DNA of 64,000 nt from assembly GCA_040218535.1 (NCBI GenBank), contig JAVJRG010000005.1:186001-250000 (forward strand), in the 5' to 3' direction. A program made the position numbers and the translations under genes. How positions within the stretch are numbered: position 1 is the stretch's first letter; each line of letters begins with the position of its first letter. The notes beneath the pieces were generated by a model that was given only the letters and a program-made list of their open reading frames with translations, had not been told where the DNA came from and searched no databases. This document shows positions 1 through 8,830 of the stretch, piece by piece. This DNA is from Lacipirellulaceae bacterium. Lineage in GTDB: Bacteria; Planctomycetota; Planctomycetia; Pirellulales; Lacipirellulaceae.

Positions 1-1244
1 TCGAGTCCGTTAAACTGGGCGATGAACAGCACGGCAACCACTTCGTAGAGTGCCGTGCCGTCCATGTTGACGGTTGCCCCAAGCGGCAGCACGAATGAGC
101 CGACGCGGTTGCTGACTTTCGCGCGTTCTTCTACGCAAGTCAGCGTTAGCGGCAAGGTGCCGTTGCTGCTGGCGGAGCTGAATGCCGTGAGCAGCGCGGG
201 ACTCATCGCTTGGGCGTAGGCCCAGGGGCTACGTTGAGCAATGAACCGCACGATCAGTGGTAGCGTGATCAGGGCGTGGACGCCAAGCGCCATCGCGACC
301 GCCAACATGTACCAGCCGAGCGTGCCGAAGATGCCGATCCCTTGCGTTGCAGTGACGGCAAGCATGAGGAAGAACACGCCGATGGGCGCGAGGGCAATGA
401 TGATCGTCGTGAGCTTCATCATCACCGCAAAAACGGCTTCGACCAGTTCGCGAATCCGCTCGGCTGCGGTCCCGCCGACGAGGATCGTGCAAACGCCGAA
501 GAAGATCGTAAAGGCGATGATCGAAAGAAAGTCCCCATTTGCGGCTGAGGCGAACGGGTTGGTGGGGATCATGTTGAGAAGTTGCTCGTAAAGGACTTCT
601 CCTAAGGGTTGGGCTTCGTGCGCCTCAGCTACCACAGGTTCTGCTTCAGGTTTCTCAGCTCCGCCAACTCCTGGCCGGATGAGGTTCACCATGAGCAGGC
701 CGGTCATGATCGCCAGCAAACTGGTTGAAACGTAATATAACAGCGTCCGACCAAACATTTTCCCGAGCCGTTCGGCTTGGCCGAGTCCCGTGACTCCTGA
801 GAGTAACGAGGCGATGATCAAAGGCACGGAGACCATCTTCAACATACGTAAGAAAAGGTCGCCGATCAGCTTGGCCGTATCGCCGCACCAGCGGGCGGTG
901 CTGCGGCCATTTTGGTGAAAGGCTTTGAAAGCTGTTGGGTCCTGCTTCTTGAGCTCCGCCAGTGTCGGGAAGAACTTTGGCCGGGGGGCTGCGTCCACCA
1001 GCGGCGGATTCGGCCAATCGAGCTTCTCTTCTGTTTTCTCGCCGACAACGATCCGCCGAGGCGACTTGCCATCATCAATCGCCAGCAAGATGCGGTCCGG
1101 TGAATCCGCGGACCAAATCTTCGCATTCTTGAGTTCAACCGGTTTCTCAAGTTCGTAAGAACTGGCCCCTGCGTTGAGTACGACACCGATGATGGTGCCA
1201 AGAATCATGGCGATAAGAATCTGCCAGTGGAGAGCTAAGCGCAT
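1..1244 (-). CDS. Dicarboxylate/amino acid:cation symporter (DAACS family), 3' end cut by window edge
   Basis: Inner-membrane secondary transporter that takes up glutamate, aspartate or C4-dicarboxylates with Na+ or H+. About 414 residues are visible; the C-terminus lies beyond base 1. The family signature LPLGATVNMDGTALYE is at the visible end and an SSASSNGTLPLTLT-type hairpin loop precedes it. The first membrane helix begins at residue 1 (MRLALHWQILIAMILG). Helix 1 is followed by about 90 hydrophilic residues (roughly 27-118) before the conserved LFLRMLKMVSVPLI segment, where typical members have only some 15; this would be an extracytoplasmic insert. ATG at 1244 is the start because it sits directly before helix 1. 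Substrate is not determined. Confidence 0.9.
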   Translation of the reverse strand, partial: MRLALHWQILIAMILGTIIGVVLNAGASSYELEKPVELKNAKIWSADSPDRILLAIDDGKSPRRIVVGEKTEEKLDWPNPPLVDAAPRPKFFPTLAELKKQDPTAFKAFHQNGRSTARWCGDTAKLIGDLFLRMLKMVSVPLIIASLLSGVTGLGQAERLGKMFGRTLLYYVSTSLLAIMTGLLMVNLIRPGVGGAEKPEAEPVVAEAHEAQPLGEVLYEQLLNMIPTNPFASAANGDFLSIIAFTIFFGVCTILVGGTAAERIRELVEAVFAVMMKLTTIIIALAPIGVFFLMLAVTATQGIGIFGTLGWYMLAVAMALGVHALITLPLIVRFIAQRSPWAYAQAMSPALLTAFSSASSNGTLPLTLTCVEERAKVSNRVGSFVLPLGATVNMDGTALYEVVAVLFIAQFNGL

Positions 1245-1302
1245 AAGGGCTAGTCGTTTTGAGAGGAGAGTCTTGGTAGTTGGCCATCCCGACGAGTCGG
1301 GA

Positions 1303-1481
1303 CACGGATGACACGGATTTGGGCTGACGAAGAGAGGGGAATCCTAACCCGAAGCGTAAGCGAGGGGGAATGCGTGTTGGCGATTTCTCTCGCTTACGCT
1401 TCGGGTTAGGATCTCGAATGCGATCTGCTCACTACCTGATTCCTGAACGATCCGTGTCATCCGTGATATCCGTGGCCAAAA
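1303..1481. repeat. Nested inverted repeats between symporter and TPR gene
   Basis: Two opposed copies of a repeat with core ATCCGTGTCATCCGTG (1303-1318 on the minus strand and 1450-1481 on the plus strand) flank a perfect 24-bp inverted repeat (1341-1364 with 1389-1412; arm core CCCGAAGCGTAAGCGAG). The outer repeat recurs at 4636-4663 and 28558-28586. The element separates two co-directional genes, so it could act as a processing or attenuation hairpin, but no T-run is present. Confidence 0.8.
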
Positions 1482-1483
1482 AC

Positions 1484-3226
1484 TTATTCAGCCACTGCGG
1501 CATCGGTCGATTCCACAGGCTCAGTTTCAATCGTTTTCGCGGCCTCTTCGAGTTGTTCCTTCAACTGCTCAACCGTCTGTCGTTCGCGCATCGGTTGGTT
1601 TTGCTTGTACTTTTCGAGTTCTTTCTTCAGTTCCTCAAGTTGCTCGGGCTTGCCGACTTCGATCGCTTTGTTCGACCACTCCTTGGCTTTTTCGAAGTCG
1701 CCTGTTTCCGCGTACGCGGCAGCGAGGGTGCTGAGGATGTGCCCGGCTTTGTACTCTTCGATTTCACATGCTTTGGTGGCAAGTTCGATGGCGAGCTTGC
1801 CGTTGCGGACCTCCTCGTCAGGGGAAGTCGCGAGCAGCCAGGCGTAATTGTTTAAGAGGAACGAATCATCCTGCCTTAGCTCATAGGCCTTTTGGAAGTC
1901 GACAACGGCCGAAGCGTGGTCGCCGAGGTTGAGGTGTGCGTCGCCGCGACTGCGGAGCGCCAGATAGTTTTCAGGGAAAGCCTGGAGCACTTCCGTGTAG
2001 GCTTCGATGGCCTGCTTGGGCTTCGCGCTGAGGTAGAAGTAGTTGGCAAGCTGCATTTTCAGTTCGGGCTGATTCGGCGAGGCGGCGATGGCTTGCTGGA
2101 TGATGTCGATGGCTTCGTCAACCTGACGGTTGTTTGCGAGGATCTCCGCCTTGAGTCGGAAAGCTGTCGTTTGGTTGGGGCTTTTCTCGAGTACCGCATC
2201 AACGTCGGCCATCGCTTCGTCAGATTTGCCTTGCGAGAAATAGATTTCCGCACGTTGGATCAGCGTGAATAGCGAATTCGGCTGCAACTCGATGACCTTC
2301 GAGTATTGTCGGAGTGCTTCGTCAAGGTCGTTCATCTGACGGTAGATTTCGCCGCGATTTTGATAGACCAAAGCCAAGTCGGACTTCTGTTCGTCGATCG
2401 CGTCAAAAACGGCCAGCGCCTCCTCATTCTTGTCGAGCCGCCGCAGGACTTCTCCTTGGAAGATCTGGAGTGGAATGTTTTCCTTGTGTTCCTCAAGGAG
2501 TTGCTCAACTGCGTCGAGTGATTCTTGATAGCGTTTCTGCGTGCGCAGAAATGTTGCTCGCGCGACGCCGAAATTGAGATTATCGGGGTCGAGCTTCACC
2601 GCGGCATCGAAGTCTGCCATCGCTTTGCCGGGATCGCGTTGCAAGCTGCCGCGAAGAGCCAGCGCCTCGGCCTTCATCGAATCGGTAATCACTTCCGGTT
2701 CTTCCGGCAGATTGCCGCCTTCGGAACTGTCGACTTGTTCGGTGGTCGGTTCGTCGATCTCAGCGCTCTTGAGAAACTTATCAAGGAGACGTCGCGCTTC
2801 TGCCGGATCGCCGCCAGGGTTGGCCAACAACTTGCCCAACATCAGGCGAGCTTCTTTGGGAGGATCGTCGTACGCCAGCACGGTCCGCAGGTCGGAGATA
2901 GCCATGCGAGCCAACTGTCTGCTTTGCTGCGGATTGACTCTGCCGGAGCCGAGTAATTTCACCAGGACGGTGGCTCGTTCGTACTGAGCACTAGAGAGCA
3001 TCGTCTCAGCGAATTCGGTATTCTCCATGTCGAGCCCTTTATCGAGGGCCGACTGCAAGAGCTCGATCACGCCGTTAAGGTCACGCATCCCCTCGCCGGT
3101 GATGCGAGTGCGTAGGGCCTCGTCAAAGTCGTGTTGCCCGGGGCCTTCAGCAAAGCAGGGGATGGGGAAAAGGAGAAGCGAAACGAACGCGACGGCAAGC
3201 GAAGCGAGTATTGAACGGCGAATCAT
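1484..3226 (-). CDS. Exported tetratricopeptide repeat (TPR) protein
   Basis: A 580-residue protein with an N-terminal signal peptide (MIRRSILASLAVAFVSLLLF, then PCFAEG) followed by a long run of TPR-type helical repeats. Clear repeat segments include AEALALRGSLQRDPGKAMAD, ALVYQNRGEIYRQMNDLDEA and NYLALRSRGDAHLNLGDHAS; the tail (about 520-580) is charged and coiled-coil-like. TPR arrays mediate protein-protein contacts; the partner is unknown. A longer reading begins at 3283, but the ATG at 3226 starts exactly at the signal peptide and is preferred. It follows the exported gene at 3326-4597 on the same strand with about 100 nt between them, so the two may be co-transcribed. Confidence 0.85.
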   Translation of the reverse strand: MIRRSILASLAVAFVSLLLFPIPCFAEGPGQHDFDEALRTRITGEGMRDLNGVIELLQSALDKGLDMENTEFAETMLSSAQYERATVLVKLLGSGRVNPQQSRQLARMAISDLRTVLAYDDPPKEARLMLGKLLANPGGDPAEARRLLDKFLKSAEIDEPTTEQVDSSEGGNLPEEPEVITDSMKAEALALRGSLQRDPGKAMADFDAAVKLDPDNLNFGVARATFLRTQKRYQESLDAVEQLLEEHKENIPLQIFQGEVLRRLDKNEEALAVFDAIDEQKSDLALVYQNRGEIYRQMNDLDEALRQYSKVIELQPNSLFTLIQRAEIYFSQGKSDEAMADVDAVLEKSPNQTTAFRLKAEILANNRQVDEAIDIIQQAIAASPNQPELKMQLANYFYLSAKPKQAIEAYTEVLQAFPENYLALRSRGDAHLNLGDHASAVVDFQKAYELRQDDSFLLNNYAWLLATSPDEEVRNGKLAIELATKACEIEEYKAGHILSTLAAAYAETGDFEKAKEWSNKAIEVGKPEQLEELKKELEKYKQNQPMRERQTVEQLKEQLEEAAKTIETEPVESTDAAVAE

Positions 3227-3325
3227 TTCTGAGCTCACAAGGGAAAACGATGCTAGCAGACCTTCCGTGAAGTCCGCCAGCATTATTGCGTTTTCAGTGA
3301 GCTATGACCACAGGAAGCGGTCTGG

Positions 3326-4597
3326 CTAGTTGATCCAGAACGCGAACCAAGTAAAGCGACCGCCGAAGGTGCGTTGGATGTCTCGCCACATGGCCGGGTC
3401 GGTGATCTCGCCTTCTTCAAGGAACGGTTCTAGTCCGCTGCCTTGAGCCCACAGAACGAGATCGAATTCGGCGGGCTCAGTGAACATTTTCTTGACGTTC
3501 ACGCCCCGCCGATTCTCCTTGCCAGCAGGCTCACGCCAGAAGGGGGCCAGTTTCTCGCCGTTGAGTAGCCGCTCGAACTCGTCGAGTGCTGTGTCCCAGC
3601 CCTTCACCATCTGGCCGGTGATTCGCATCCCAGGGATGACGCAGTTCTCTTGATTCGGCCCGGGAAGCCATTCGCGATCGTCGTCGGTCTCGGCTTGAAT
3701 GGCTTTCCAGTTTTGCCGACTGAGTGCGATGACTTCGAGTAAATGTTTTCTCGCGCTTGCCATGCGATCGGGCTCGGCCACAGGTAGCTTCAGCAGGTGG
3801 ATGAACGCGATTGCGTCGGCAATGTTATTGGGTGTGAATCCGGCACTCGTGCCGGGGCGTTCGTAGCGGTAACGCATCTTTGCGTTCGGGAAGAAAAGGT
3901 GAGCGCAGCTATCGTGTAACTCTTGCGTATCGTACGCCAAATGAGCGTCGCACAGGGCTTGCAGCACATGGCAGTAGCCGCGCAGCCAAATTGCATCGGC
4001 TGTGTCGAAAGCGATCGTAAACTGTTCCGCCTGTTGTTGAGTGATGCCCTGGTTGCGTCGTCCCCGCGTAAAAACGCGATTGAAGATGATCCACAGGGCT
4101 TCCTTCTCGTCAGCCACGCCATCAGAGTTGAAGTCCATCCGAAACATGCCGACCGAGAGCGGCACTTTCACGTTCGCGTCGGTGGGGATCTTCGCGAGTG
4201 TTGCCTCCGCCTCGGCAAGGTCCGCGGAGAAGTCCGCGATCATCTGGCGGAAAGCCTCGTTGGTGAGCGGCACTGGATTGTCATTCTTGGGAACTGGCAA
4301 GCGCACGAAGGGCAGCATCGTTTGCCAAGAGGGGTTTAGCCCGTGCTTGTGGAGCGACTGCATGAGGTCTTCAACGGCGTCGAGTGTCTGGACCGCACCC
4401 AAGGCAAAGCGAGCATTGGCGTCTTCGCCATGTGTTTCAGAATTATCGGCCAATTGAGCTTCGAGCTGCTTTTCCGCGTCGGCGAGCTTGCCCTGCACGA
4501 GCATGGCCTCAACCACGGGAGAAAGAGGTTGCTGGGCGTGGGAAGTCAATGCGAGCAATACCGTGAGAAGCACGAAGAGAAGGATTGAGCGTAGCAT
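3326..4597 (-). CDS. Exported hypothetical protein with an EF-hand-like loop
   Basis: A 423-residue protein with a strong signal peptide (MLRSILLFVLLTVLLALTSH, cleavage near AQQ). I do not recognise a family for the whole protein. Residues about 155-167 (DFNSDGVADEKEA) match the D-x-N-x-D-G-x-x-D-x-x-E pattern of an EF-hand calcium loop. The rest is helical and acidic. The frame stays open upstream to 4828, but that extension runs through the ATCCGTG repeat at 4636-4663 and reads unlike a protein, so the ATG at 4597 directly before the hydrophobic segment is chosen. Likely periplasmic; possibly co-transcribed with the TPR gene downstream. Confidence 0.75.
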   Translation of the reverse strand: MLRSILLFVLLTVLLALTSHAQQPLSPVVEAMLVQGKLADAEKQLEAQLADNSETHGEDANARFALGAVQTLDAVEDLMQSLHKHGLNPSWQTMLPFVRLPVPKNDNPVPLTNEAFRQMIADFSADLAEAEATLAKIPTDANVKVPLSVGMFRMDFNSDGVADEKEALWIIFNRVFTRGRRNQGITQQQAEQFTIAFDTADAIWLRGYCHVLQALCDAHLAYDTQELHDSCAHLFFPNAKMRYRYERPGTSAGFTPNNIADAIAFIHLLKLPVAEPDRMASARKHLLEVIALSRQNWKAIQAETDDDREWLPGPNQENCVIPGMRITGQMVKGWDTALDEFERLLNGEKLAPFWREPAGKENRRGVNVKKMFTEPAEFDLVLWAQGSGLEPFLEEGEITDPAMWRDIQRTFGGRFTWFAFWIN

Positions 4598-4635
4598 AAG
4601 AATTTTCCTTGTTGATTTGGTAAGCGTTATTTTTT

Positions 4636-4663
4636 GGCCACGGATTGCACGGATGACACGGAT
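4636..4663. repeat. Dispersed ATCCGTG-type repeat, single copy
   Basis: Reads GGCCACGGATTGCACGGATG followed by ACACGGAT on the plus strand, the reverse complement of the copies at 1450-1481 and 28558-28586. It lies in the short gap between the glycine-rich repeat gene and the EF-hand-like gene. Confidence 0.75.
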
Positions 4664-4679
4664 TTTGGATTGTTGCGTT

Positions 4680-5216
4680 CTAACCTGGCGGTCGCTTGAT
4701 GATTTCTGTGAGTTGGGGGAACCATTTCTTGAAGAACTCAAAGGCTTCGGGGTCGATATGAGCTCCGCTGACGACGTACTTGCCAAAAGCTCCACCCCCG
4801 AAGGCGTAGTAACCGACTGTACCGCCACCGACCGCGATCAGTCCAACGGCTCCACCACCAACGGCAATCGTCCCTAAGGCGAAGCCCCCGAATGCGAGTA
4901 GCAGTCCGATAGCGCAGCCGCCGATTGCGATTCCGCCAAATGCAACACCACCGAGCGCAATCAACCCGCGGGCGATTCCGCCGAAGGCCGCGACGCCGGT
5001 GGCGATATCGCCAACAGCAAAAATGCCCCGTGCATGCCCACGCATTTCTCCGCTTGCCGGATCGGGACCGAGAGCGATGTCGTAGAGGGGAAGCCCGAAC
5101 AGCGTTGCTTCTGATCGTCGGCGGACGCCGGCTTTTCCGAATGAAGCGTTGAGGCCTTCGACTTGCGATTCGAGTTCGGCGATCCGGTCCACGAGTTGGC
5201 TAGTTTCGTCTTTCAT
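4680..5216 (-). CDS. Glycine/alanine-rich repeat protein coupled to the kinase gene
   Basis: 178 residues. An N-terminal coiled-coil segment (residues 4-25, LVDRIAELESQVEGL) is followed by about 85 residues of short tandem repeats with the pattern G-G-x-A-x-G-x-x-A (for example IALGGVAFGGIAIGGCAIG), then a polar tail ending in IIKRPPG. The repeat is hydrophobic and glycine-rich and could form a membrane-associated or beta-helical stack. No known enzyme motif is present. The ATG overlaps the stop of the upstream kinase gene by four bases (ATGA), which implies translational coupling and a linked role in the same signalling unit. Function is not assignable. Confidence 0.75.
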   Translation of the reverse strand: MKDETSQLVDRIAELESQVEGLNASFGKAGVRRRSEATLFGLPLYDIALGPDPASGEMRGHARGIFAVGDIATGVAAFGGIARGLIALGGVAFGGIAIGGCAIGLLLAFGGFALGTIAVGGGAVGLIAVGGGTVGYYAFGGGAFGKYVVSGAHIDPEAFEFFKKWFPQLTEIIKRPPG

Positions 5217-7924
5217 CGTTTGGCCTCCGCTGATGGACTTCCCGGCATCGGTGCGACGATCACCTCCACATCATTCAGAAAGATGGTGCCCGCCCCTTCA
5301 GTGACAACATTAAGCTTCAGCAGATCAGCCTGCTCGCCCTTTTTCAGGAAGAACGGTGTTTCGTAAGTTGCCCAGTCGTTGGTGCCGCTTACTGCGTGGT
5401 GGAAGCCTTTGGAGAACGCTTCAGGATTCGGGGGGACGCGGACCCACATCTCCAGGTAGGCTTTGCCTTCGAGATCCTTGGTCTTCATTTTCGCGCGGAA
5501 CGTGACGACGCAGTTCTCAACGTTTTCAGGTTTGTTGATTTCGAAAAGCCGTAAAGTGGTTGGCTCAGTAGGATTAAATTGCCACTCGCTGGCGACATAG
5601 CCACCGCCATCCCTTTCTTTCACTACCCGCTTGTGTTCGCTGATCGGTGCGTCAACGATGGGGCTGAATCTCCGAAGTACCCCTGGCTCTTGTCGCTTCA
5701 GAGCTTGCTCGCGTTTTTTGATTTCAACCGCTTGCTTGAGCTGTGAAGCTAGGCGTAGTCCAATTGCATGCGACATTTTGGCAGTACAAATTGGGTTCTT
5801 TCGTTGCTTCGCTTGCGGATAAACCTTCAACTCGAGAGGAAATCGATCAGACTTGTCACTCGACTTCCCGAATGAAAACCAAGCGTCCTCTGGCAGTTGA
5901 ATTCTTCCGATTTCATCTCGTGGTAATTGTTCAACATCCATCGTGGCCGATAGGCGGTGAGGCATGGCTTGCAGCATTCTTTTTTCTGAGACGCTCGCAA
6001 CGACCCCCTGAAATCCACGTGCCTGCTCAAGAGACAGCTTCATGATCATTGGCCAAAAGTTTTTGCTATCGTCCACAAGAGCGATAGTAATTCTCGGATC
6101 GACAACGGGGCCCTGTGGAGTGTTGCCACGATATTCTGACCGCACCTGCCAACGAAGTTTGTCGCCAAGATCGATTGTTTGATTCCCATCGAGTTTGTAC
6201 GCCTTCGTATAGAGCGTACAATCGAGACTCCACTCGCTGCGTTTGGGATCGGCAGTCAAGTCGAGAACGGAGACTTCAGCAGCCTTCACCTGGCGGTTCG
6301 TTGCTTTCTTTCGATCCAGCACGATCCGCACCAGTTCCTGCTCACCGCGCTGGATGGTCACCTGATCTTTGTCGAGCTTCAAATCGTCGCCAGCGTTCTT
6401 CAGCATGATTTCCCAGTTGCCTTCGTCGAGTCGAGCCTCCCACCCTTCCTCGGGATTAAGAACCTTGATTTGATCGCCCTGGCGGACCTCGACTTGCACT
6501 TGATCGCGGGCCTCGGGAGGGACTTCGACCGTGAGTTGGCCCTCGGGGGTTTGGAGCTTTAGCAGCACAACTGCAGCGACTAGGAAGCCAAAGAAGGCGG
6601 CACCGACGAGCCACTTACGGCCGAACCCCGATGGCGGCGAAGACTCAAGCGATGGGGGGACTTTGTCTGTGACGCTTGCGTCTTCGCCGTGTAAGGTCGT
6701 TAACAGATCCTGCACTTTTGTGGCGGAAGCCAAGGGTTCAAGCAACATTGCAACCTCTGCTGCCGTTTGAGGCCTGCGATCAGGGTCTTTCTCTAGCATC
6801 TTCTCGATGAGCTTCACCAGCTTGGTTGGCAAATCCTGACGGTGTGTCGTTACTGGAGGAACCGGGCGTTCTGTCAGTCCTGTGATTTTCTTGGCGAGCG
6901 TGTTGAACTCGCTCCCGGAGTAGGGAGCGTGTCCCGTGAGCAGTTTGTAGAGGGTCGCCCCTAGGCTAAACACATCGCTCCGCGCGTCGACTTTGGCTCC
7001 GGTGCATTGTTCAGGGGCCATGTAGTCGGGCGTGCCCATCACTTGATCCGTGCCCGTCAGGATCGGGTCGAGTGTTTGAAAGTTACTCCCCTCAAGGGAA
7101 TGGCCATCAGAACCGTCAGGGTGCAACTCATCACCCGAGTCGCTCAATAAACGGGCGAGCCCTAAGTCGAGAACCTTCACCGTACCCGTCCGGTCGAGCA
7201 TCAGGTTTGACGGTTTCACATCGCGATGCACCAGACCCTGGTCGTGGGCGTATTGCAAGCCGAGAGCTGCTTGGCGGACGAGCTCACAGGCGATGCCTAC
7301 CGAGAGTTGGCCTTGTTGTTTGGACAATGCCGAAAGATCAATCCCGTCAATGAGCTCCATGGCCAAGAAGTGCTTGCCGTCGATCTCTCCCGCGTCGAAC
7401 GCACGGACGATGTGGGGGTGATCGAGGTTACCGACCGCTTGCATTTCCCGTGCGAAGCGTGCGATGGCTTGGGGCTGACGCATGCGTTCACGCGGCAAGA
7501 CTTTCAGTGCCACCTGTCGACCGAGCCGCTCGTGCTTCGCGCGATACACGGTTCCCATCCCCCCACTGCCGAGCTTTTCTAAGAGTCGATAGTCGCGAAG
7601 GGTTTGCGGGGTGATTGCGTCTTCGGGATCGTTCTGGCCTCGCTGGAAATCAAGCGTTTCTTCCCGTGGTTTTTCCTTGAGCGATTCCAGCACCGCTGCC
7701 AGATCGGCCTCGGACTCGTAGGATGAAGTTTCAAACTCCATCGCAAGTCCGCGAACAAGTGTGTCCTCGCTTGCGAGAGAGGTAAGCGTTTCCTGACAGT
7801 CGTCGCACTGGTCGAGATGCTCGGCGATTCCCTCCAGTTCCGCCTCATCGAGGCGTCCGAGAGCGTAATCGCTGAGTAGTTCGAGGGCGGGATGCGATTT
7901 TGATTGGTAGCGTGCGGCAGTCAT
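5213..7924 (-). CDS. Membrane Ser/Thr protein kinase with N-terminal anti-sigma-type zinc finger
   Basis: 903 residues. Residues 36-43 (HLDQCDDC) form the H-x3-C-x2-C motif of zinc-binding anti-sigma domains. A Hanks-type kinase domain follows (about 111-390): glycine loop GSGGMGTVY, lysine K141 in VALKVL, catalytic HRDVKPSN at 233-240, DLG in place of DFG at 253-255, and GTPDYMAPEQ. One membrane helix lies near 438-456, then an extracytoplasmic C-terminal region of about 445 residues with no family I recognise. The ATG at 7924 is chosen because AAGGAGA lies about 10 bases upstream; the frame stays open further upstream only through a repeat. It lies directly downstream of an ECF sigma gene, so it probably senses an external signal and controls that sigma factor. 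Confidence 0.92.
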   Translation of the reverse strand: MTAARYQSKSHPALELLSDYALGRLDEAELEGIAEHLDQCDDCQETLTSLASEDTLVRGLAMEFETSSYESEADLAAVLESLKEKPREETLDFQRGQNDPEDAITPQTLRDYRLLEKLGSGGMGTVYRAKHERLGRQVALKVLPRERMRQPQAIARFAREMQAVGNLDHPHIVRAFDAGEIDGKHFLAMELIDGIDLSALSKQQGQLSVGIACELVRQAALGLQYAHDQGLVHRDVKPSNLMLDRTGTVKVLDLGLARLLSDSGDELHPDGSDGHSLEGSNFQTLDPILTGTDQVMGTPDYMAPEQCTGAKVDARSDVFSLGATLYKLLTGHAPYSGSEFNTLAKKITGLTERPVPPVTTHRQDLPTKLVKLIEKMLEKDPDRRPQTAAEVAMLLEPLASATKVQDLLTTLHGEDASVTDKVPPSLESSPPSGFGRKWLVGAAFFGFLVAAVVLLKLQTPEGQLTVEVPPEARDQVQVEVRQGDQIKVLNPEEGWEARLDEGNWEIMLKNAGDDLKLDKDQVTIQRGEQELVRIVLDRKKATNRQVKAAEVSVLDLTADPKRSEWSLDCTLYTKAYKLDGNQTIDLGDKLRWQVRSEYRGNTPQGPVVDPRITIALVDDSKNFWPMIMKLSLEQARGFQGVVASVSEKRMLQAMPHRLSATMDVEQLPRDEIGRIQLPEDAWFSFGKSSDKSDRFPLELKVYPQAKQRKNPICTAKMSHAIGLRLASQLKQAVEIKKREQALKRQEPGVLRRFSPIVDAPISEHKRVVKERDGGGYVASEWQFNPTEPTTLRLFEINKPENVENCVVTFRAKMKTKDLEGKAYLEMWVRVPPNPEAFSKGFHHAVSGTNDWATYETPFFLKKGEQADLLKLNVVTEGAGTIFLNDVEVIVAPMPGSPSAEAKR

Positions 7925-8016
7925 CACGATGCATTCTCCTTGATTGGCGTCCTCAACGGCAAGTTTTGCCTTGCCAGGAGAAGAACGTAGGAGTCTGCCA
8001 CCTTTTTTCAGAAAAC

Positions 8017-8085
8017 TGTAGGGAACGCCCTCCGTGGCGTTCCGGTGCCCGAGTTTGCGGAACCCCACGGAGGGCGTTCCCTACA
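8017..8085. repeat. Long hairpin between sigma factor and kinase genes
   Basis: Arms 8017-8044 and 8058-8085 are nearly perfect inverted copies with core TGTAGGGAACGCCCTCCG. A related hairpin lies at 18381-18451. The TAG stop of the sigma gene (8081-8083) is contributed by the arm end (TGTAGGG on the coding strand). Confidence 0.85.
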
Positions 8086-8692
8086 GGAGTCCATCAAGTT
8101 CCTCACGTAATCGCCTCAGAACCTTGCTTTTTGCCTTGTAGACCGCATTCACGGAGATGCCCAGCGACTCAGCGACGTCAGCCGGGACTTGTTGCTCAAC
8201 GGTAGTTCTCAGAAAAGCCTGCCAAGTGTTGGGCTCAAACTCCGCCTGGACGTACTGCAGCGTCCGATGCAAGACGCTGCGTGATTCGACGCTGGCCGTG
8301 CTAAGACCATCGAGACTGGCGTCGGCGTCCCCATCGGGCAAAACATGGTCGGGCAGGTCTTGGACCCGCCTGTTGAACTCGGTCCCACCCCGCACTTGCG
8401 GCCGGTTGGCAACCCGACGGTAGTGGTCGCGGATGCGGTTGCGGGCGATCGTGGTCAGCCAACCGCGAAATGAGTCGCCCGGACGATCTCGGCGGAACTT
8501 CTCCAGGCCGGTTGCCACCGAGCGAAAAACCTCTTGGGTGACATCGGCGGCATCCGCTGAGTTTAATTCCGCCCGCCGACACCAGCCGTAGACGATGGGG
8601 CCGAAGAGCGTCGTTAGGCGCTCCCAAGCATCGGGCTGTTGCTGGCGAAGTCGAACCAGCAAGGTTGAGGAGATAGAATCAGCGGAGGGCAT
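8081..8692 (-). CDS. ECF-type RNA polymerase sigma factor
   Basis: 203 residues. Region 2 is seen in ADVTQEVFRSVATGLEKFR followed by FRGWLTTIARNRIRDHYRR, and region 4 in VPADVAESLGISVNAVYKAK with the helix-turn-helix. It would direct RNA polymerase to a small set of promoters. It is followed after about 155 nt, including a strong hairpin, by a kinase carrying an anti-sigma zinc finger, a pairing well known in Planctomycetes. The stop codon falls inside the arm of that hairpin, so the last residues (ELDGLL) abut repeat DNA. Family assignment is firm; the regulon is unknown. Confidence 0.92.
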   Translation of the reverse strand: MPSADSISSTLLVRLRQQQPDAWERLTTLFGPIVYGWCRRAELNSADAADVTQEVFRSVATGLEKFRRDRPGDSFRGWLTTIARNRIRDHYRRVANRPQVRGGTEFNRRVQDLPDHVLPDGDADASLDGLSTASVESRSVLHRTLQYVQAEFEPNTWQAFLRTTVEQQVPADVAESLGISVNAVYKAKSKVLRRLREELDGLL

Positions 8693-8726
8693 AGCGTATA
8701 GAGAAGGGATGGCGATCGAGAGTACA

Positions 8727-8801
8727 CCGGCGAGCTGTTAGCTCGCGGCTCGCTGGAGAATTGCAGAGTAGCAAGCCAGCCGCAGGCTAACAGCCTGCCG
8801 G
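8727..8801. repeat. Pair of mini-hairpins upstream of the sigma gene
   Basis: Arms 8727-8756 and 8774-8801 are imperfect inverted copies, and each contains its own small palindrome (GAGCTGTTAGCTC and CAGGCTGTTAGCCTG). The bases that differ between the copies change in both halves of each mini-stem, so local pairing is kept. Confidence 0.7.
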
Positions 8802-8830
8802 AGAGGACTCTCTGAGAGAAACCAAGCCGC

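Noticed and set aside
3326-4828. The longer 500-codon reading of the EF-hand-like gene
   Set aside because: The extra 77 codons run through a dispersed repeat and precede a perfect signal peptide start at 4597.
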